Source: an uncultured Alphaproteobacteria bacterium
GTDB taxonomy: Bacteria > Pseudomonadota > Alphaproteobacteria > Pelagibacterales > Pelagibacteraceae
Length of the DNA: 64,000 nucleotides
Assembly: GCA_903869725.1 (NCBI GenBank)
Contig: CAIQAD010000017.1
Coordinates: 58,033 to 122,032 of the forward strand
Direction of reading: 5' to 3'
Part shown: piece after piece, positions 36,981 to 45,970 of the stretch
Numbering within the stretch: position 1 is the stretch's first letter
Layout: each line of letters starts with the position of its first letter
Position numbers and translations under genes: made by a program
Notes under the pieces: model-generated
The model's database searches: none
What the model was told of the DNA's origin: nothing
The model's input: the letters and a program-made list of their open reading frames with translations, nothing else

Positions 36981-37115
36981 TCTTATTTCTTTTAAATTAA
37001 AAATTAGGTGTAATTATTAACATTACTTTTTGATTATAATTTTTAGTCTTTTTAATTAATTATAAAAAAATAATCTAAGCTTCCTATATAAAAATTAAAT
37101 AAGATAGTTAATTTC

Positions 37116-37529
37116 ATGAATACTGACCAAATTAAAGATTACAAAAAAAAATATATTGATAATGTAAATTTAAAAAATTTTGCAAGTTATGCTGATAAAA
37201 TTATAAATTCTTACGCAATTAATGAATATAAAAATGTTAATTTTGTAAGATCAGATAACACAAGTCAAGTGATGACCCTGTTCTGTATTTCGAAATTTTT
37301 AAAAAATGAAAATCTAACAATTGAAGCGTTAATAAACATAGTACCACAATCTATGGCATCTAGAAGTCATGCAATAAATGTTGTTAAAAAATTATGTAAA
37401 AAGAATATTTTATTTAAAGAGACGCATAATGAAGATAAAAGATCTAAACTTATTTATCCTTCAAAGAGTATTCTTGAAGAGTACAGTCAATTTTATTTAT
37501 ACAAAGCAAAATCGCTAAACGTCGACTAA
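37116..37529 (+). CDS. MarR-like winged-helix regulator, EPS-associated type (copy 2)
   Basis: A 137-residue paralogue of the preceding gene. It shares the VRSDNTSQ block, MASRSHAINVVKKLCKK in the recognition helix and the wing EDKRSKLIYPS. The copies differ at most positions outside these blocks, so the duplication is old, or the two were acquired separately. Spacing of 135 bases suggests an independent promoter. Its 3' end overlaps the convergent dusA by 4 bases. Confidence 0.75.
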   Translation: MNTDQIKDYKKKYIDNVNLKNFASYADKIINSYAINEYKNVNFVRSDNTSQVMTLFCISKFLKNENLTIEALINIVPQSMASRSHAINVVKKLCKKNILFKETHNEDKRSKLIYPSKSILEEYSQFYLYKAKSLNVD

Positions 37530-38521
37530 ACCGACTGTTTAGAATTTTGAAAATTATCTTTTACTAAATCTAAAATATAATCAACTTTTTTAACATCTGC
37601 GTCTCTGACTAACATATTATTACTTAAGTAACGTTTCCAAGAATTTGCTCCTTGAATACCGTGAAATAAACCAACGGTATGACGCATTATTTGATTAACG
37701 CGTACTCCCTTCTTAACTTCACTGAGACAATATTCAACAATCTGTTGCACAACCTGTTCTCGGGTTGGAACTTGATTATTATTAAAAATAGCTTTTTCAA
37801 TATCTGCTAAAAAATAAGGCGATTGATAAATTGAGCGCCCTATCATCACGCCATCTACATTGTTTAAATGTTCTTTAATTTGATCGGTTGTTTGTATTCC
37901 ACCATTAATAATAATTTCAATGTTTTGGTTGCTTTGTTTTATTTTATTGACCATTGCATAATTAAGTTTTGGAATTCTTAAATTGTCCCTTGGACTTAAA
38001 CCTTTTAAAATTGCTCGGCGCGCATGAAGGATTATTGTTTTAACACCCGTGCTTTCAATTTTTTTTACAAACGCATCTAGAGTTTCAAAATCTTCAACAT
38101 CATCATATCCAATCCTTGTCTTGACCGTGACCGGAAGTGTTGTTGCATTCACCATGGCATTAAGACACTCCATTACAAGCTCTGGTTCTTTAATTAAGCA
38201 GGCACCAAATTTATTGTTCTGAACTTTTTTACTTGGACAACCTAAGTTCAAATTAATCTCGTCATAATTAAATTGTTCTGCAATTTTAGTAGATTCTGCT
38301 AACTCTGTTGGGGACGATCCGCCTAATTGCAGAGCAACTGGCTTTTCAAATTCATTAAATTCAAGCACGTTTCTTTGCTTGCCTTTTAAAATAGCGCCTG
38401 TTGCAATCATTTCTGAGTACAACATAACGTTTTTGCTAATTAATCTTAAAAAATAACGATCATGCCTATCAGTGCAATCCATCATTGGAGCAACACTAAC
38501 TAGCCTATTTATTTTAGACAT
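37526..38521 (-). CDS. dusA: tRNA-dihydrouridine synthase A
   Basis: A 331-residue flavoenzyme reducing uridines in the tRNA D-loop. VAPMMDCTDRHDRYFLRLIS at the N-terminus is diagnostic of DusA. NLGCPSKKVQNNKFGACL contains the catalytic Cys, and VKTRIGYDD and INGGIQTTDQ are TIM-barrel FMN contacts. It overlaps the malonyl-CoA decarboxylase gene by 8 bases. The link is probably only transcriptional. Confidence 0.95.
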   Translation of the reverse strand: MSKINRLVSVAPMMDCTDRHDRYFLRLISKNVMLYSEMIATGAILKGKQRNVLEFNEFEKPVALQLGGSSPTELAESTKIAEQFNYDEINLNLGCPSKKVQNNKFGACLIKEPELVMECLNAMVNATTLPVTVKTRIGYDDVEDFETLDAFVKKIESTGVKTIILHARRAILKGLSPRDNLRIPKLNYAMVNKIKQSNQNIEIIINGGIQTTDQIKEHLNNVDGVMIGRSIYQSPYFLADIEKAIFNNNQVPTREQVVQQIVEYCLSEVKKGVRVNQIMRHTVGLFHGIQGANSWKRYLSNNMLVRDADVKKVDYILDLVKDNFQNSKQSV

Positions 38522-39821
38522 TGTTTTTTAAGTTATCGTGAATAATGATTTTATTTTTATCAAAAAATTCATGATGATTTTCAACTATTTTATTTAATTC
38601 GTAATAATAATTAATCATCACTCCAAATGATTCCTTATAACCATAGTGAGATAAATTTGCATTCAATACAATATCGTAAAGTATTGCTCCATTATTAAGG
38701 TGAAAGTACGTAACAGGATTAATTGGTTTTTTGTCAATTTTTTCTTCAACCACATAATGATAAACTAATTTTTTAATTGCTTTTTCATTTGCCATTATTT
38801 TACTTTGATTAAAGTTAAAATCTTCTTCATCTTTTAAGAATAATAAATTTCGATAATCATAATTTTTTAAAATTTTTTTAATTTTTTCATCGGGCTGAGT
38901 TAAATACCACGCCGCAAATCCTGGTAATGGCGACAGGGTATAAAAATTTTTAACTTTTGGAAATTCTTGTAAAATTTCAAATACCACACGTTTAATTAAA
39001 AAGTTTCCTAAGGTAATTCCTTGCAATCCTTTATTAGCATTGCTTATTGAATAAAAAGTAACTGAATCATAATCGTCTGGATTTGAAATTGTGCCCTCAG
39101 TTATTTTTTGAATTGATTTTGCAACCCCTTTGGTAAATGCAACTTGTACAAACACCAGCGGCTCTTTATCAACAATTGGATGAAAATAAGCAAAAAATAA
39201 TCTATCATTTTCTAATCTTCGATATAATGCCTCAATACTTTTAATTTCATGCACGCGTTCATATTTAATAATTTTTTGTAAAATATTTGGATCAGTATCT
39301 TTTTTAATACGCGTTAGTTTTAAAAATCCAGGATTAAACCAAGATTTAAATAAATGCCTAAAATCATTATCAAAAGCTTTAAGATCTTTATTTTTATTTA
39401 AAAAATAAATGAGATCTTCACGCATTTTAACAAGTGACGGTGTACCGTTCGGTGCTAAATTTAATCGTCGAATAAGTTCCTGACGTTTACCTTCAACTTC
39501 TTTATTTAAAACACTTAAAGTTTCTTCATTACTTCGATCTATAAAATTTCTACTCGCTGATCTTATGTTTGAGTAATCGGGCCTGTAACGCTTATTAATT
39601 TTTGCAAAAAAAATACCTTTTTCCTCTAAATCTAATTTGTCGTAATTAATCCAAATTTCTCTCGCAATCGTTATGCCTGCAACAATTCCATCATCGGTTA
39701 AAAGTTCATCGCAAAGATCAATGATGTGCGAGGTTGAGTCTTTTCTTTTTGAAAAAATACTCTTAAATAAACTGCGCCCTTTATCTGCAACAAAGGCTAA
39801 AAATTTTTGTAAAGCCGACAT
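38514..39821 (-). CDS. Malonyl-CoA decarboxylase
   Basis: A 435-residue protein with the MCD N-terminal helical domain and C-terminal acetyltransferase-like domain. Supporting blocks are RRLNLAPNGTPSLVKMREDL, HEIKSIEALYRRLENDRLFFAYFHP, TFYSISNANKGLQGITLGNFLI and TLSPLPGFAAWYL. It converts malonyl-CoA to acetyl-CoA and CO2. It starts 8 bases after the TRAP large subunit gene. Its neighbours (TRAP transporter, CoA-transferase) fit malonate catabolism. Confidence 0.93.
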   Translation of the reverse strand: MSALQKFLAFVADKGRSLFKSIFSKRKDSTSHIIDLCDELLTDDGIVAGITIAREIWINYDKLDLEEKGIFFAKINKRYRPDYSNIRSASRNFIDRSNEETLSVLNKEVEGKRQELIRRLNLAPNGTPSLVKMREDLIYFLNKNKDLKAFDNDFRHLFKSWFNPGFLKLTRIKKDTDPNILQKIIKYERVHEIKSIEALYRRLENDRLFFAYFHPIVDKEPLVFVQVAFTKGVAKSIQKITEGTISNPDDYDSVTFYSISNANKGLQGITLGNFLIKRVVFEILQEFPKVKNFYTLSPLPGFAAWYLTQPDEKIKKILKNYDYRNLLFLKDEEDFNFNQSKIMANEKAIKKLVYHYVVEEKIDKKPINPVTYFHLNNGAILYDIVLNANLSHYGYKESFGVMINYYYELNKIVENHHEFFDKNKIIIHDNLKNNV

Positions 39822-39829
39822 TCGGCTAC

Positions 39830-41143
39830 TTATTTCATGACGTAACTAGGAAGCCAAGTGGCAATTTGAGGGAAAGCACAAAGAATTATAATTTGCACAA
39901 TCATTAATAATGCATAAGGTAAACAACCCCATAAAATCTTACTTAATTTAATGTCAGGCGCTATTCCTTGGATTACAAAAATGTTCAATCCAACAGGCGG
40001 GTGAATTAAACCGATTTCCATATTAATAGTAACAACCACCCCAAACCAAATAGGGTCAAAACCTGCTGCTACAATAATTGGATAAAGAATTGGCGCAGTC
40101 ATCAAAATACTTGCAACTGGCGGTAAAAAGAAACCTGCAACAATTAAAAAAACATTAATATAAACCATTAATAGCCATTTATTAGAGGCGATGGCAACTA
40201 GCTCTTTTGCTATGGATTGGGTGACGTATAAATTTGAAAGCACAAACGCAAATAAAAATGAAGCGGCGATTATTAAAAGCAACATCACGCTTTCAATCAT
40301 GGTTTCTGAAAAAATATCCCAGAAATATTTAGGTTTGTACATTTTATAGACAATCGCAACTAGGATCATTGCAAATAAAGCGCCTACTGCTGAAGCTTCA
40401 TTAGGTGTTGCAAAACCACCGTACAAAACATACAGCACGCCGATAACTAAAAAAATAAATGGTAAGATTTTAGGTAAAATTTCTATTCTCTGTTTCCAAG
40501 TATATGTTTCAACCGCAACCTTTTCTCTTCCTCGGCCTTGACTAAATCGTACAAACACAAAAGCCCACAACATAAAAAGTCCAGTCAACATCAGTCCTGG
40601 AAAAATACCTGCAATAAATAATCTGCCTATGGAAGTTCCTGTTGAAATCCCATAAATGATCATTGTAATACTTGGTGGAATTAATATTCCTAAAGTCCCC
40701 CCTGCAGCGATAGTGCCGGTAGACAATTCATCAGAATAACCTCTTTTGCGCATTTCAGGGATTCCCATTTTTCCAATAGCTGCACAAGTTGCTGGTGATG
40801 AACCACACAGCGCAGCAAAAATTGCACAAGCTCCGAGATTAGATAAAACTAATCCTCCTGGGACCCTATTTAGCCAACGATCTAGTGCTGAATATAAATC
40901 TTTTCCTGCAGGTGAGGCTGCAATAGCAATACCCATTAACAAAAACATAGGAATAGTTACAATTCCAAAATCTTGCAAACCATTAAATAATTGTTCGGCA
41001 ACTAATGGTAGTCTGCCAATACCTTCTATCCCTATAAAGAATGCAGTCGAAACTAACGCCAGACCAAAGGCTATTGGTATGCCGGTAAAAAGAATAATAA
41101 AAGTAGCACCGATTATATAAAGAGAGAGCAAAAGTGGAGACAT
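39830..41143 (-). CDS. TRAP transporter large permease, DctM family
   Basis: A 437-residue polytopic membrane protein with about a dozen hydrophobic segments. FIILFTGIPIAFGLALVST near the start, IPMFLLMGIAIA and CGSSPATCAAIGKMGIPEMRKRGY are DctM signatures. LIPPSITMIIYGISTG lies in the transport domain. It forms the sodium-driven translocation channel with the DctQ subunit, whose gene overlaps by one base. Substrate is inferred from context to be malonate or a similar dicarboxylate. Confidence 0.94.
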   Translation of the reverse strand: MSPLLLSLYIIGATFIILFTGIPIAFGLALVSTAFFIGIEGIGRLPLVAEQLFNGLQDFGIVTIPMFLLMGIAIAASPAGKDLYSALDRWLNRVPGGLVLSNLGACAIFAALCGSSPATCAAIGKMGIPEMRKRGYSDELSTGTIAAGGTLGILIPPSITMIIYGISTGTSIGRLFIAGIFPGLMLTGLFMLWAFVFVRFSQGRGREKVAVETYTWKQRIEILPKILPFIFLVIGVLYVLYGGFATPNEASAVGALFAMILVAIVYKMYKPKYFWDIFSETMIESVMLLLIIAASFLFAFVLSNLYVTQSIAKELVAIASNKWLLMVYINVFLIVAGFFLPPVASILMTAPILYPIIVAAGFDPIWFGVVVTINMEIGLIHPPVGLNIFVIQGIAPDIKLSKILWGCLPYALLMIVQIIILCAFPQIATWLPSYVMK

Positions 41144-41646
41144 TAATGATTGCTTTCTGGTTCTTTATAATCACAGATTGTTGAAAAAATATCTGCGATC
41201 GATTGGATTATAAGAAGTAAGGCGCTAATTGGCATAAAAATATAAACTTTCCATAGCGGAAAGTTCCAAATTGTTGGTGTTCTTAAATTTTTATTCCAAG
41301 CATGCAAAAATAATTCAAGACTTGTATAAAAAAACACAACAAGAAAAATAATCGATAAAAATGCAGCTAAAAAAGATAGAATTTTTTTAGCTCGTGCGCT
41401 TAGATAGTGAGTAACTATATCAACGCTTACATGTTTTTTTTTCATTAAAACATAAGGACTTCCGATAAAAGTCGCAGCTGCTAAAGAAAATATAATATAT
41501 TCTGTATGCCATGTTGTTGAATAGTTTAAAATTTTTCTTACAAAAACCATCTCGGTGGTAACTAATACAGCAGTAATAATTAAAATTGTTGAAATTGCTC
41601 CAGAAAACCTAGAAAGCGAGTGAGCAAATCTTATAAATTTAATCAT
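41143..41646 (-). CDS. TRAP transporter small permease, DctQ family
   Basis: A 167-residue protein with four hydrophobic segments. The motif WHTEYIIFSLAAATFIGSPYVLMKKKHVSVDIV is the DctQ core (E..s..l........ ...hv.vd). It partners DctM encoded immediately downstream (one-base overlap). It lies 50 bases after the binding-protein gene, with a hairpin between. Confidence 0.92.
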   Translation of the reverse strand: MIKFIRFAHSLSRFSGAISTILIITAVLVTTEMVFVRKILNYSTTWHTEYIIFSLAAATFIGSPYVLMKKKHVSVDIVTHYLSARAKKILSFLAAFLSIIFLVVFFYTSLELFLHAWNKNLRTPTIWNFPLWKVYIFMPISALLLIIQSIADIFSTICDYKEPESNH

Positions 41647-41656
41647 TCAAAATTTA

Positions 41657-41680
41657 CTGGTGGGATTTTAAACCCACCAG
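41657..41680 (-). terminator. Intercistronic hairpin between TRAP binding protein and permease genes
   Basis: Perfect 8-bp stem CTGGTGGG/CCCACCAG with an 8-base loop, GC-rich against an AT background. It is placed just after the binding-protein stop and 11 bases before the DctQ start. There is no strong T-tract, so it more likely stabilises the upstream mRNA or partially attenuates. That would give excess periplasmic binding protein over permease, as in many SBP operons. Confidence 0.65.
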
Positions 41681-41696
41681 CTTTATAATTTTAAAA

Positions 41697-42701
41697 TTAT
41701 TTAACCGCTAAAGCTTTTTGTATAAGCTTGTCGCCATCTTTTACTTTTTCAGCGAACTGTTTATAGGAAGTTTCTTTTGCAATCTTTAACCAAGCATCAT
41801 AATCTGCCTGTGTCATATAAGCTATTTGAACTCCTTTTTCTTTAAACACTTTTTCCATATTAGCGTCTAAACCAGCTGCAGCTTTAGCCATATAAGCTTC
41901 TGCAACTTTACCAGCTTTAAGAATAGCATCTTTTTGCTTGTCGTTTAATTTATCAAAAGATTTTTGCGACATTAAAATAGGTTCATACATAAACCATAAT
42001 GCAAATTTACCTGGAGGTGTAATACATTTTACTTGTTCGTAAATTTTAAAAGACACAAAACTTTCAGAGCTTGTATTCACACCCGTAAGCACACCACTTT
42101 GTAAGCCTGTATAAACTTCAGAACTTGCCATAGATGAAATTGAAGCTCCGGCACCAACCAACATAGCTTCAAACATTTTGCCTGCAGCTCTTGTGACTTG
42201 TCCTTTTGCGCTCTCTGGATTTGTAATACATTTAGTTTTAGATGCAAAACCGCCTGCTAACCAAGCGTCAGCTAAAACAATTACACCTTCTTGTTTAAGG
42301 ATGGCCTTAATGTCGCTCATAAAAGGAGAATGATTTAATCTTTGAGCATGTTCATGGTTTTTTACAATACCTGGCATTAGTGTAGCGCTATATTCTGGTC
42401 TAAATCCAGAAGCATAATCTAATGGAAGAGATGTGATATCTAATTGACCTTCAGTTAACGGCTTATACTGTTCCATCGCTTTATAAAGAGATGAACTTGG
42501 AAATACTCTTACTTCCATTCCAACTTTTGCTTTTTCTACTTCTTTAGCAATAATATTGACCATCTCATCTCGAGCATCCCCTTTGCCACCAGGAAATTGA
42601 TGAGAAGCTTTTAATATGACAGTATCTGCAGCGAAAGATGTTGTTCCAAATAGTATTAAAAAAATACTAAAGAATATTGTTAAGTAATTTTTGATTTTCA
42701 T
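41697..42701 (-). CDS. TRAP transporter solute-binding protein, DctP family
   Basis: A 334-residue periplasmic protein. The signal peptide runs from MKIKNYLTIF to a likely cleavage after TTSFA (about residue 24). KASHQFPGGKGDARDEMVNII, EVRVFPSSSLYKAMEQYKPLTEGQLDI and MASSEVYTGLQSGVLTGVNTS are DctP hallmarks. It is first in a dctP-dctQ-dctM-mcd operon divergent from a CoA-transferase. Ligand unknown. The malonyl-CoA decarboxylase gene in the operon points to malonate. Confidence 0.93.
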   Translation of the reverse strand: MKIKNYLTIFFSIFLILFGTTSFAADTVILKASHQFPGGKGDARDEMVNIIAKEVEKAKVGMEVRVFPSSSLYKAMEQYKPLTEGQLDITSLPLDYASGFRPEYSATLMPGIVKNHEHAQRLNHSPFMSDIKAILKQEGVIVLADAWLAGGFASKTKCITNPESAKGQVTRAAGKMFEAMLVGAGASISSMASSEVYTGLQSGVLTGVNTSSESFVSFKIYEQVKCITPPGKFALWFMYEPILMSQKSFDKLNDKQKDAILKAGKVAEAYMAKAAAGLDANMEKVFKEKGVQIAYMTQADYDAWLKIAKETSYKQFAEKVKDGDKLIQKALAVK

Positions 42702-42778
42702 TTAATGTCCCCTTATTAATTAATTGAAGGCAATATTCTGATTTGAATGTTACAAATTGTCAATATAATATTAAATTC

Positions 42779-43939
42779 ATGAAAACTAACAAAGGTCCCT
42801 TAAGTGGAATTACAGTAGTTGATTTAACTAGAGTTTTGGTTGGACCTTACTGCACAATGATTCTTTCAGATCTTGGTGCAAGAATTATAAAAATTGAGTC
42901 GCCAGAAACAGGTGATGATAGCAGAAGCTTTGGTCCTTTTATAAAAAATTACTCTGCTTACTTTATGTCTCTTAATCGAGGCAAAGAGAGTATTGCGTTA
43001 AATTTAAAAAATAAAGACGACAGAGTTATTTTTGAAAAAATTTTAGCAAAAGCTGATGTACTAGTTGAAAACTTTAGACCAGGAACAATGGATAAATGGG
43101 GTTATTCTTGGGATGTTTTGAAGAAAAAACATCCACAATTAATTTATGCTTCCGCATCAGGCTTTGGCCAAACAGGTCCTTTAAAAACATTGCCGGCTTA
43201 CGATATTATTGTTCAAGGCATGGGTGGGTTAATGAGTGTCACAGGTCAAGCCGATGGAATGCCTACAAGAGTTGGAACATCTATTGGAGATATTACAGCT
43301 GGAATTTTTACAGCAACTGGAATTAATGCTGCGTTATTTGATAGAGAAAAAACAGGTAAAGGAGCAAAGATCGATGTATCAATGTTAGATTGTCAAATTG
43401 CAATTTTAGAAAATGCAATTGCAAGATATTTTAGCAACGGAGAAATTCCAAAACCTTTAGGATCGAGACATCCGTCAATTACTCCATTTGAAGCTTACAA
43501 AACGCGTGATAGCTATATTATTATAGCAGCAGGCAATGATAAATTATTTGAAAATTTGTGTACTGCAATTGGCGCAAAGGAATTGTCTAAAGATAAGCGA
43601 TTTATAAGCAATGTCGCTCGAAATAAAAACGTCGATCACCTTAAAATTATTTTAGAAAAGTATTTTAAAAAAAATACAACTAGTCACTGGCAAAAAATAA
43701 TTGGAAAGATTGGTATTCCTTGTGGTCCTATTTACAACATCAAACAAGCGGTTGAAAATCCACAAATTAAATTTAGAAATATGATCGTAAGTGCTAAACA
43801 CAAAAAGATTGGGAACTTTAGAATGGCTGGAAATCCCATAAAAAATTTAAATTACAAAGATCCTAAGACACGCGGAGAAATACCTGATCTAGATCAACAC
43901 AGAAATAAAATATTAAAAGATTTTAAAATTAAGATCTAA
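42779..43939 (+). CDS. Class III (CaiB/BaiF) CoA-transferase
   Basis: About 386 residues from MKTNKGPLSGITVVDLTR. The family motifs GPYCTMILSDLGARIIKIE, VENFRPGTMDKWG and YASASGFGQTGP are clear. The catalytic Asp is in the YDIIVQGMGG block. An ATG 12 codons upstream is less likely. The gene is divergent from the dctPQM-mcd operon and shares its 77-base promoter region. The simplest reading is transfer of CoA to malonate, from succinyl- or acetyl-CoA, replacing the malonyl-CoA synthetase of known malonate operons. That role is inference. Confidence 0.92.
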   Translation: MKTNKGPLSGITVVDLTRVLVGPYCTMILSDLGARIIKIESPETGDDSRSFGPFIKNYSAYFMSLNRGKESIALNLKNKDDRVIFEKILAKADVLVENFRPGTMDKWGYSWDVLKKKHPQLIYASASGFGQTGPLKTLPAYDIIVQGMGGLMSVTGQADGMPTRVGTSIGDITAGIFTATGINAALFDREKTGKGAKIDVSMLDCQIAILENAIARYFSNGEIPKPLGSRHPSITPFEAYKTRDSYIIIAAGNDKLFENLCTAIGAKELSKDKRFISNVARNKNVDHLKIILEKYFKKNTTSHWQKIIGKIGIPCGPIYNIKQAVENPQIKFRNMIVSAKHKKIGNFRMAGNPIKNLNYKDPKTRGEIPDLDQHRNKILKDFKIKI

Positions 43940-44401
43940 TTATTCTTTTTTTTCTTCAACCTGAGCTTCTACGGTAACTGGAGCAATTTCATCATCGCCT
44001 TCGTCATCATCTATATCAATATCTAAATTTTCAGCGCCAGCTTTTGGTTCTGGAATTTTTCTTGATCTTTTAGATGGTAGTATTGCTTGACCTGATTTTG
44101 AAACTTCTCCTTGATAAATATCTTCAAAAGAATCTCCTTCTGGACTATCAAAATCTTCTTGTTCAACGGCATCATCTGGATGATCGCGCATACGATCAAT
44201 TGTTGATTCTTCTAAATCTTTAATTGCAACTTTTTTTTCTGCGATTTCTCTAAGCGCAAGAACAGTTCTCTTATCATTATCAATCGGAACTAACGCAGGA
44301 TCACCAACTCCTAATTGTAGAGTTCTTTCTTTAGCTAAGATGACTAAATCATATTGATTGTCTACTTGCTGCAAACAGTCTTCAACAGTTACTCGAGCCA
44401 T
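43940..44401 (-). CDS. rpoZ: RNA polymerase omega subunit
   Basis: A 153-residue omega protein. [20 protein letters not shown] and the [13 protein letters not shown] block are diagnostic. After about residue 75 there is a long acidic tail rich in Asp and Glu, ending EAQVEEKKE, longer than E. coli omega (91 residues). It stands alone here. The usual alphaproteobacterial neighbour relA/spoT is not adjacent. Confidence 0.94.
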   Translation of the reverse strand: MARVTVEDCLQQVDNQYDLVILAKERTLQLGVGDPALVPIDNDKRTVLALREIAEKKVAIKDLEESTIDRMRDHPDDAVEQEDFDSPEGDSFEDIYQGEVSKSGQAILPSKRSRKIPEPKAGAENLDIDIDDDEGDDEIAPVTVEAQVEEKKE

Positions 44402-44485
44402 AATTTGAATTGACCCTTGTATTCTTAAAGCTTAAATAAATCAAGTTTTTATAAACATTTTTTTAATCAATTAAACAATAAATAT

Positions 44486-45355
44486 ATGAGCAAAGTTACT
44501 TTCTTAGGTCTTGGTGTGATGGGCTACCCTATGGCACGCCACATAGCAAAAGCTGGTCACTCTATGACAGTTTATAATCGTACAGCAGCTAAAGCTGAAA
44601 AGTGGGTTAAAGAAAACGGTGGCAAGTTCGCATTAACACCAAAAGAAGCAAGCAAAGACTCTGATTTTATATTTTGCTGCGTTGGCAATGATAATGATTT
44701 GAAAGAAGTAACGCTTGGAGAAAACGGAGCATTTCACTCAATTAAAAAGGGATCTGTATTTATTGATAACACCACTGCATCTGCAAAAATTGCAAGGGAG
44801 CTCTTTAAAGCTGCACAAGAAAAAGGATTTGCTTTCTTAGACGCTCCTGTTTCAGGTGGACAAGCTGGTGCTGAGAATAGTCAGTTAACTGTTATGATTG
44901 GTGGCGAGCGTAAAGATTTTGAAAAAGCTCAAGACGTAATTAAAAGCTACAGCAAAAAAATGAAGTTATTGGGTTCTACTGGTAGTGGTCAACTTGCAAA
45001 AATGGTTAATCAAATTTGTATTGCAGGAACTGTTCAGGGTTTATCAGAAGCATTACGTTTTGGACAAAACGCCGGTTTAAATATGGAAGATGTAATAGAA
45101 GTTATTTCAAAAGGTGCTGCGCAATCTTGGCAAATGGAAAACAGATACAAGACAATGTTAGATAATAAATTTGATTTTGGTTTTGCAGTCGATTGGATGA
45201 GAAAAGATTTAAGTATCGCTATGGAAGAAGCTAAAAATAATAACTCTGAATTACCAATTACTAAATTAATTGATAGTTATTATGCCGAAATTCAAAAAAG
45301 CGGTGGAAATCGTTTTGACACTTCAAGTTTAATTACACGTCTTAAGAAAAAATAA
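44486..45355 (+). CDS. NAD-dependent beta-hydroxyacid dehydrogenase, 3-hydroxyisobutyrate dehydrogenase/GarR-like
   Basis: A 289-residue enzyme. VTFLGLGVMGYPMARHIAKAG is the Rossmann loop, FLDAPVSGGQAGAENSQLTVM the substrate loop, and GSGQLAKMVNQI contains the catalytic Lys near 172. The family covers 3-hydroxyisobutyrate, tartronate semialdehyde and related acids. Sequence alone does not fix the substrate. It is followed after 6 bases by the PNPOx-like gene. Confidence 0.9.
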   Translation: MSKVTFLGLGVMGYPMARHIAKAGHSMTVYNRTAAKAEKWVKENGGKFALTPKEASKDSDFIFCCVGNDNDLKEVTLGENGAFHSIKKGSVFIDNTTASAKIARELFKAAQEKGFAFLDAPVSGGQAGAENSQLTVMIGGERKDFEKAQDVIKSYSKKMKLLGSTGSGQLAKMVNQICIAGTVQGLSEALRFGQNAGLNMEDVIEVISKGAAQSWQMENRYKTMLDNKFDFGFAVDWMRKDLSIAMEEAKNNNSELPITKLIDSYYAEIQKSGGNRFDTSSLITRLKKK

Positions 45356-45361
45356 GATTAG

Positions 45362-45970
45362 GTGAAAAAAAATATACCATCCTACTACAATAACATTGAT
45401 CTTATTTTAGATGAAATATGGATCTTGTTACAACGAGGAGTGATAGATCGAAATGAAGACTTTAGATTACCTGTTGTGATTGTTAATTCTAATGGAAATG
45501 CAGATGGTAGAATAGTTGTTTTACGAGGTGCTTTCAAAGATAAAAATATTTTAAGATTTCATACAGACAGAAGAAGTCCAAAAGTTTCGTTTTTGAAAGA
45601 AAATAAAAAAATTTATTTTGTTTTTTATAATAAAAAAAGAAAAATTCAGGTAAGAGCAGAAGGAATTTCCACAATTCACTATAAAAACGATATCACATTA
45701 CAAGCTTGGAAAAATACACAAATGATAAGTAGAAAATGTTATTTATCACCCCAAATACCTGGTGATCTTATTAATGAATCGGCTTCCGATTTATCTAAAG
45801 AAATGGGCGAAAATTTACCAACTTTAGAAAACAGTGAAGTGGGATATGAGAATTTTTGTGTGATTGAAAGTAAAATTAAAAGTTTTGAGTGGCTATACCT
45901 AGCTTCACAAGGACATCGTCGGGCGAAATTTAATTTAGACAATAATACTAAAACTTGGCTAGTGCCTTAA
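45362..45970 (+). CDS. Pyridoxamine 5'-phosphate oxidase-like FMN protein
   Basis: A 202-residue split-barrel flavoprotein starting at GTG. The central block PVVIVNSNGNADGRIVVLRG, LRFHTDRRSPKVSFLKEN and IYFVFYNKKRKIQVRAEG follow the PNPOx fold order. The C-terminal EWLYLASQGHRRAKF ends like the Alr4036-type subgroup rather than true PdxH. A role in vitamin B6 metabolism is unproven. It overlaps the convergent gamma-CA gene by 4 bases. Confidence 0.82.
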   Translation: MKKNIPSYYNNIDLILDEIWILLQRGVIDRNEDFRLPVVIVNSNGNADGRIVVLRGAFKDKNILRFHTDRRSPKVSFLKENKKIYFVFYNKKRKIQVRAEGISTIHYKNDITLQAWKNTQMISRKCYLSPQIPGDLINESASDLSKEMGENLPTLENSEVGYENFCVIESKIKSFEWLYLASQGHRRAKFNLDNNTKTWLVP

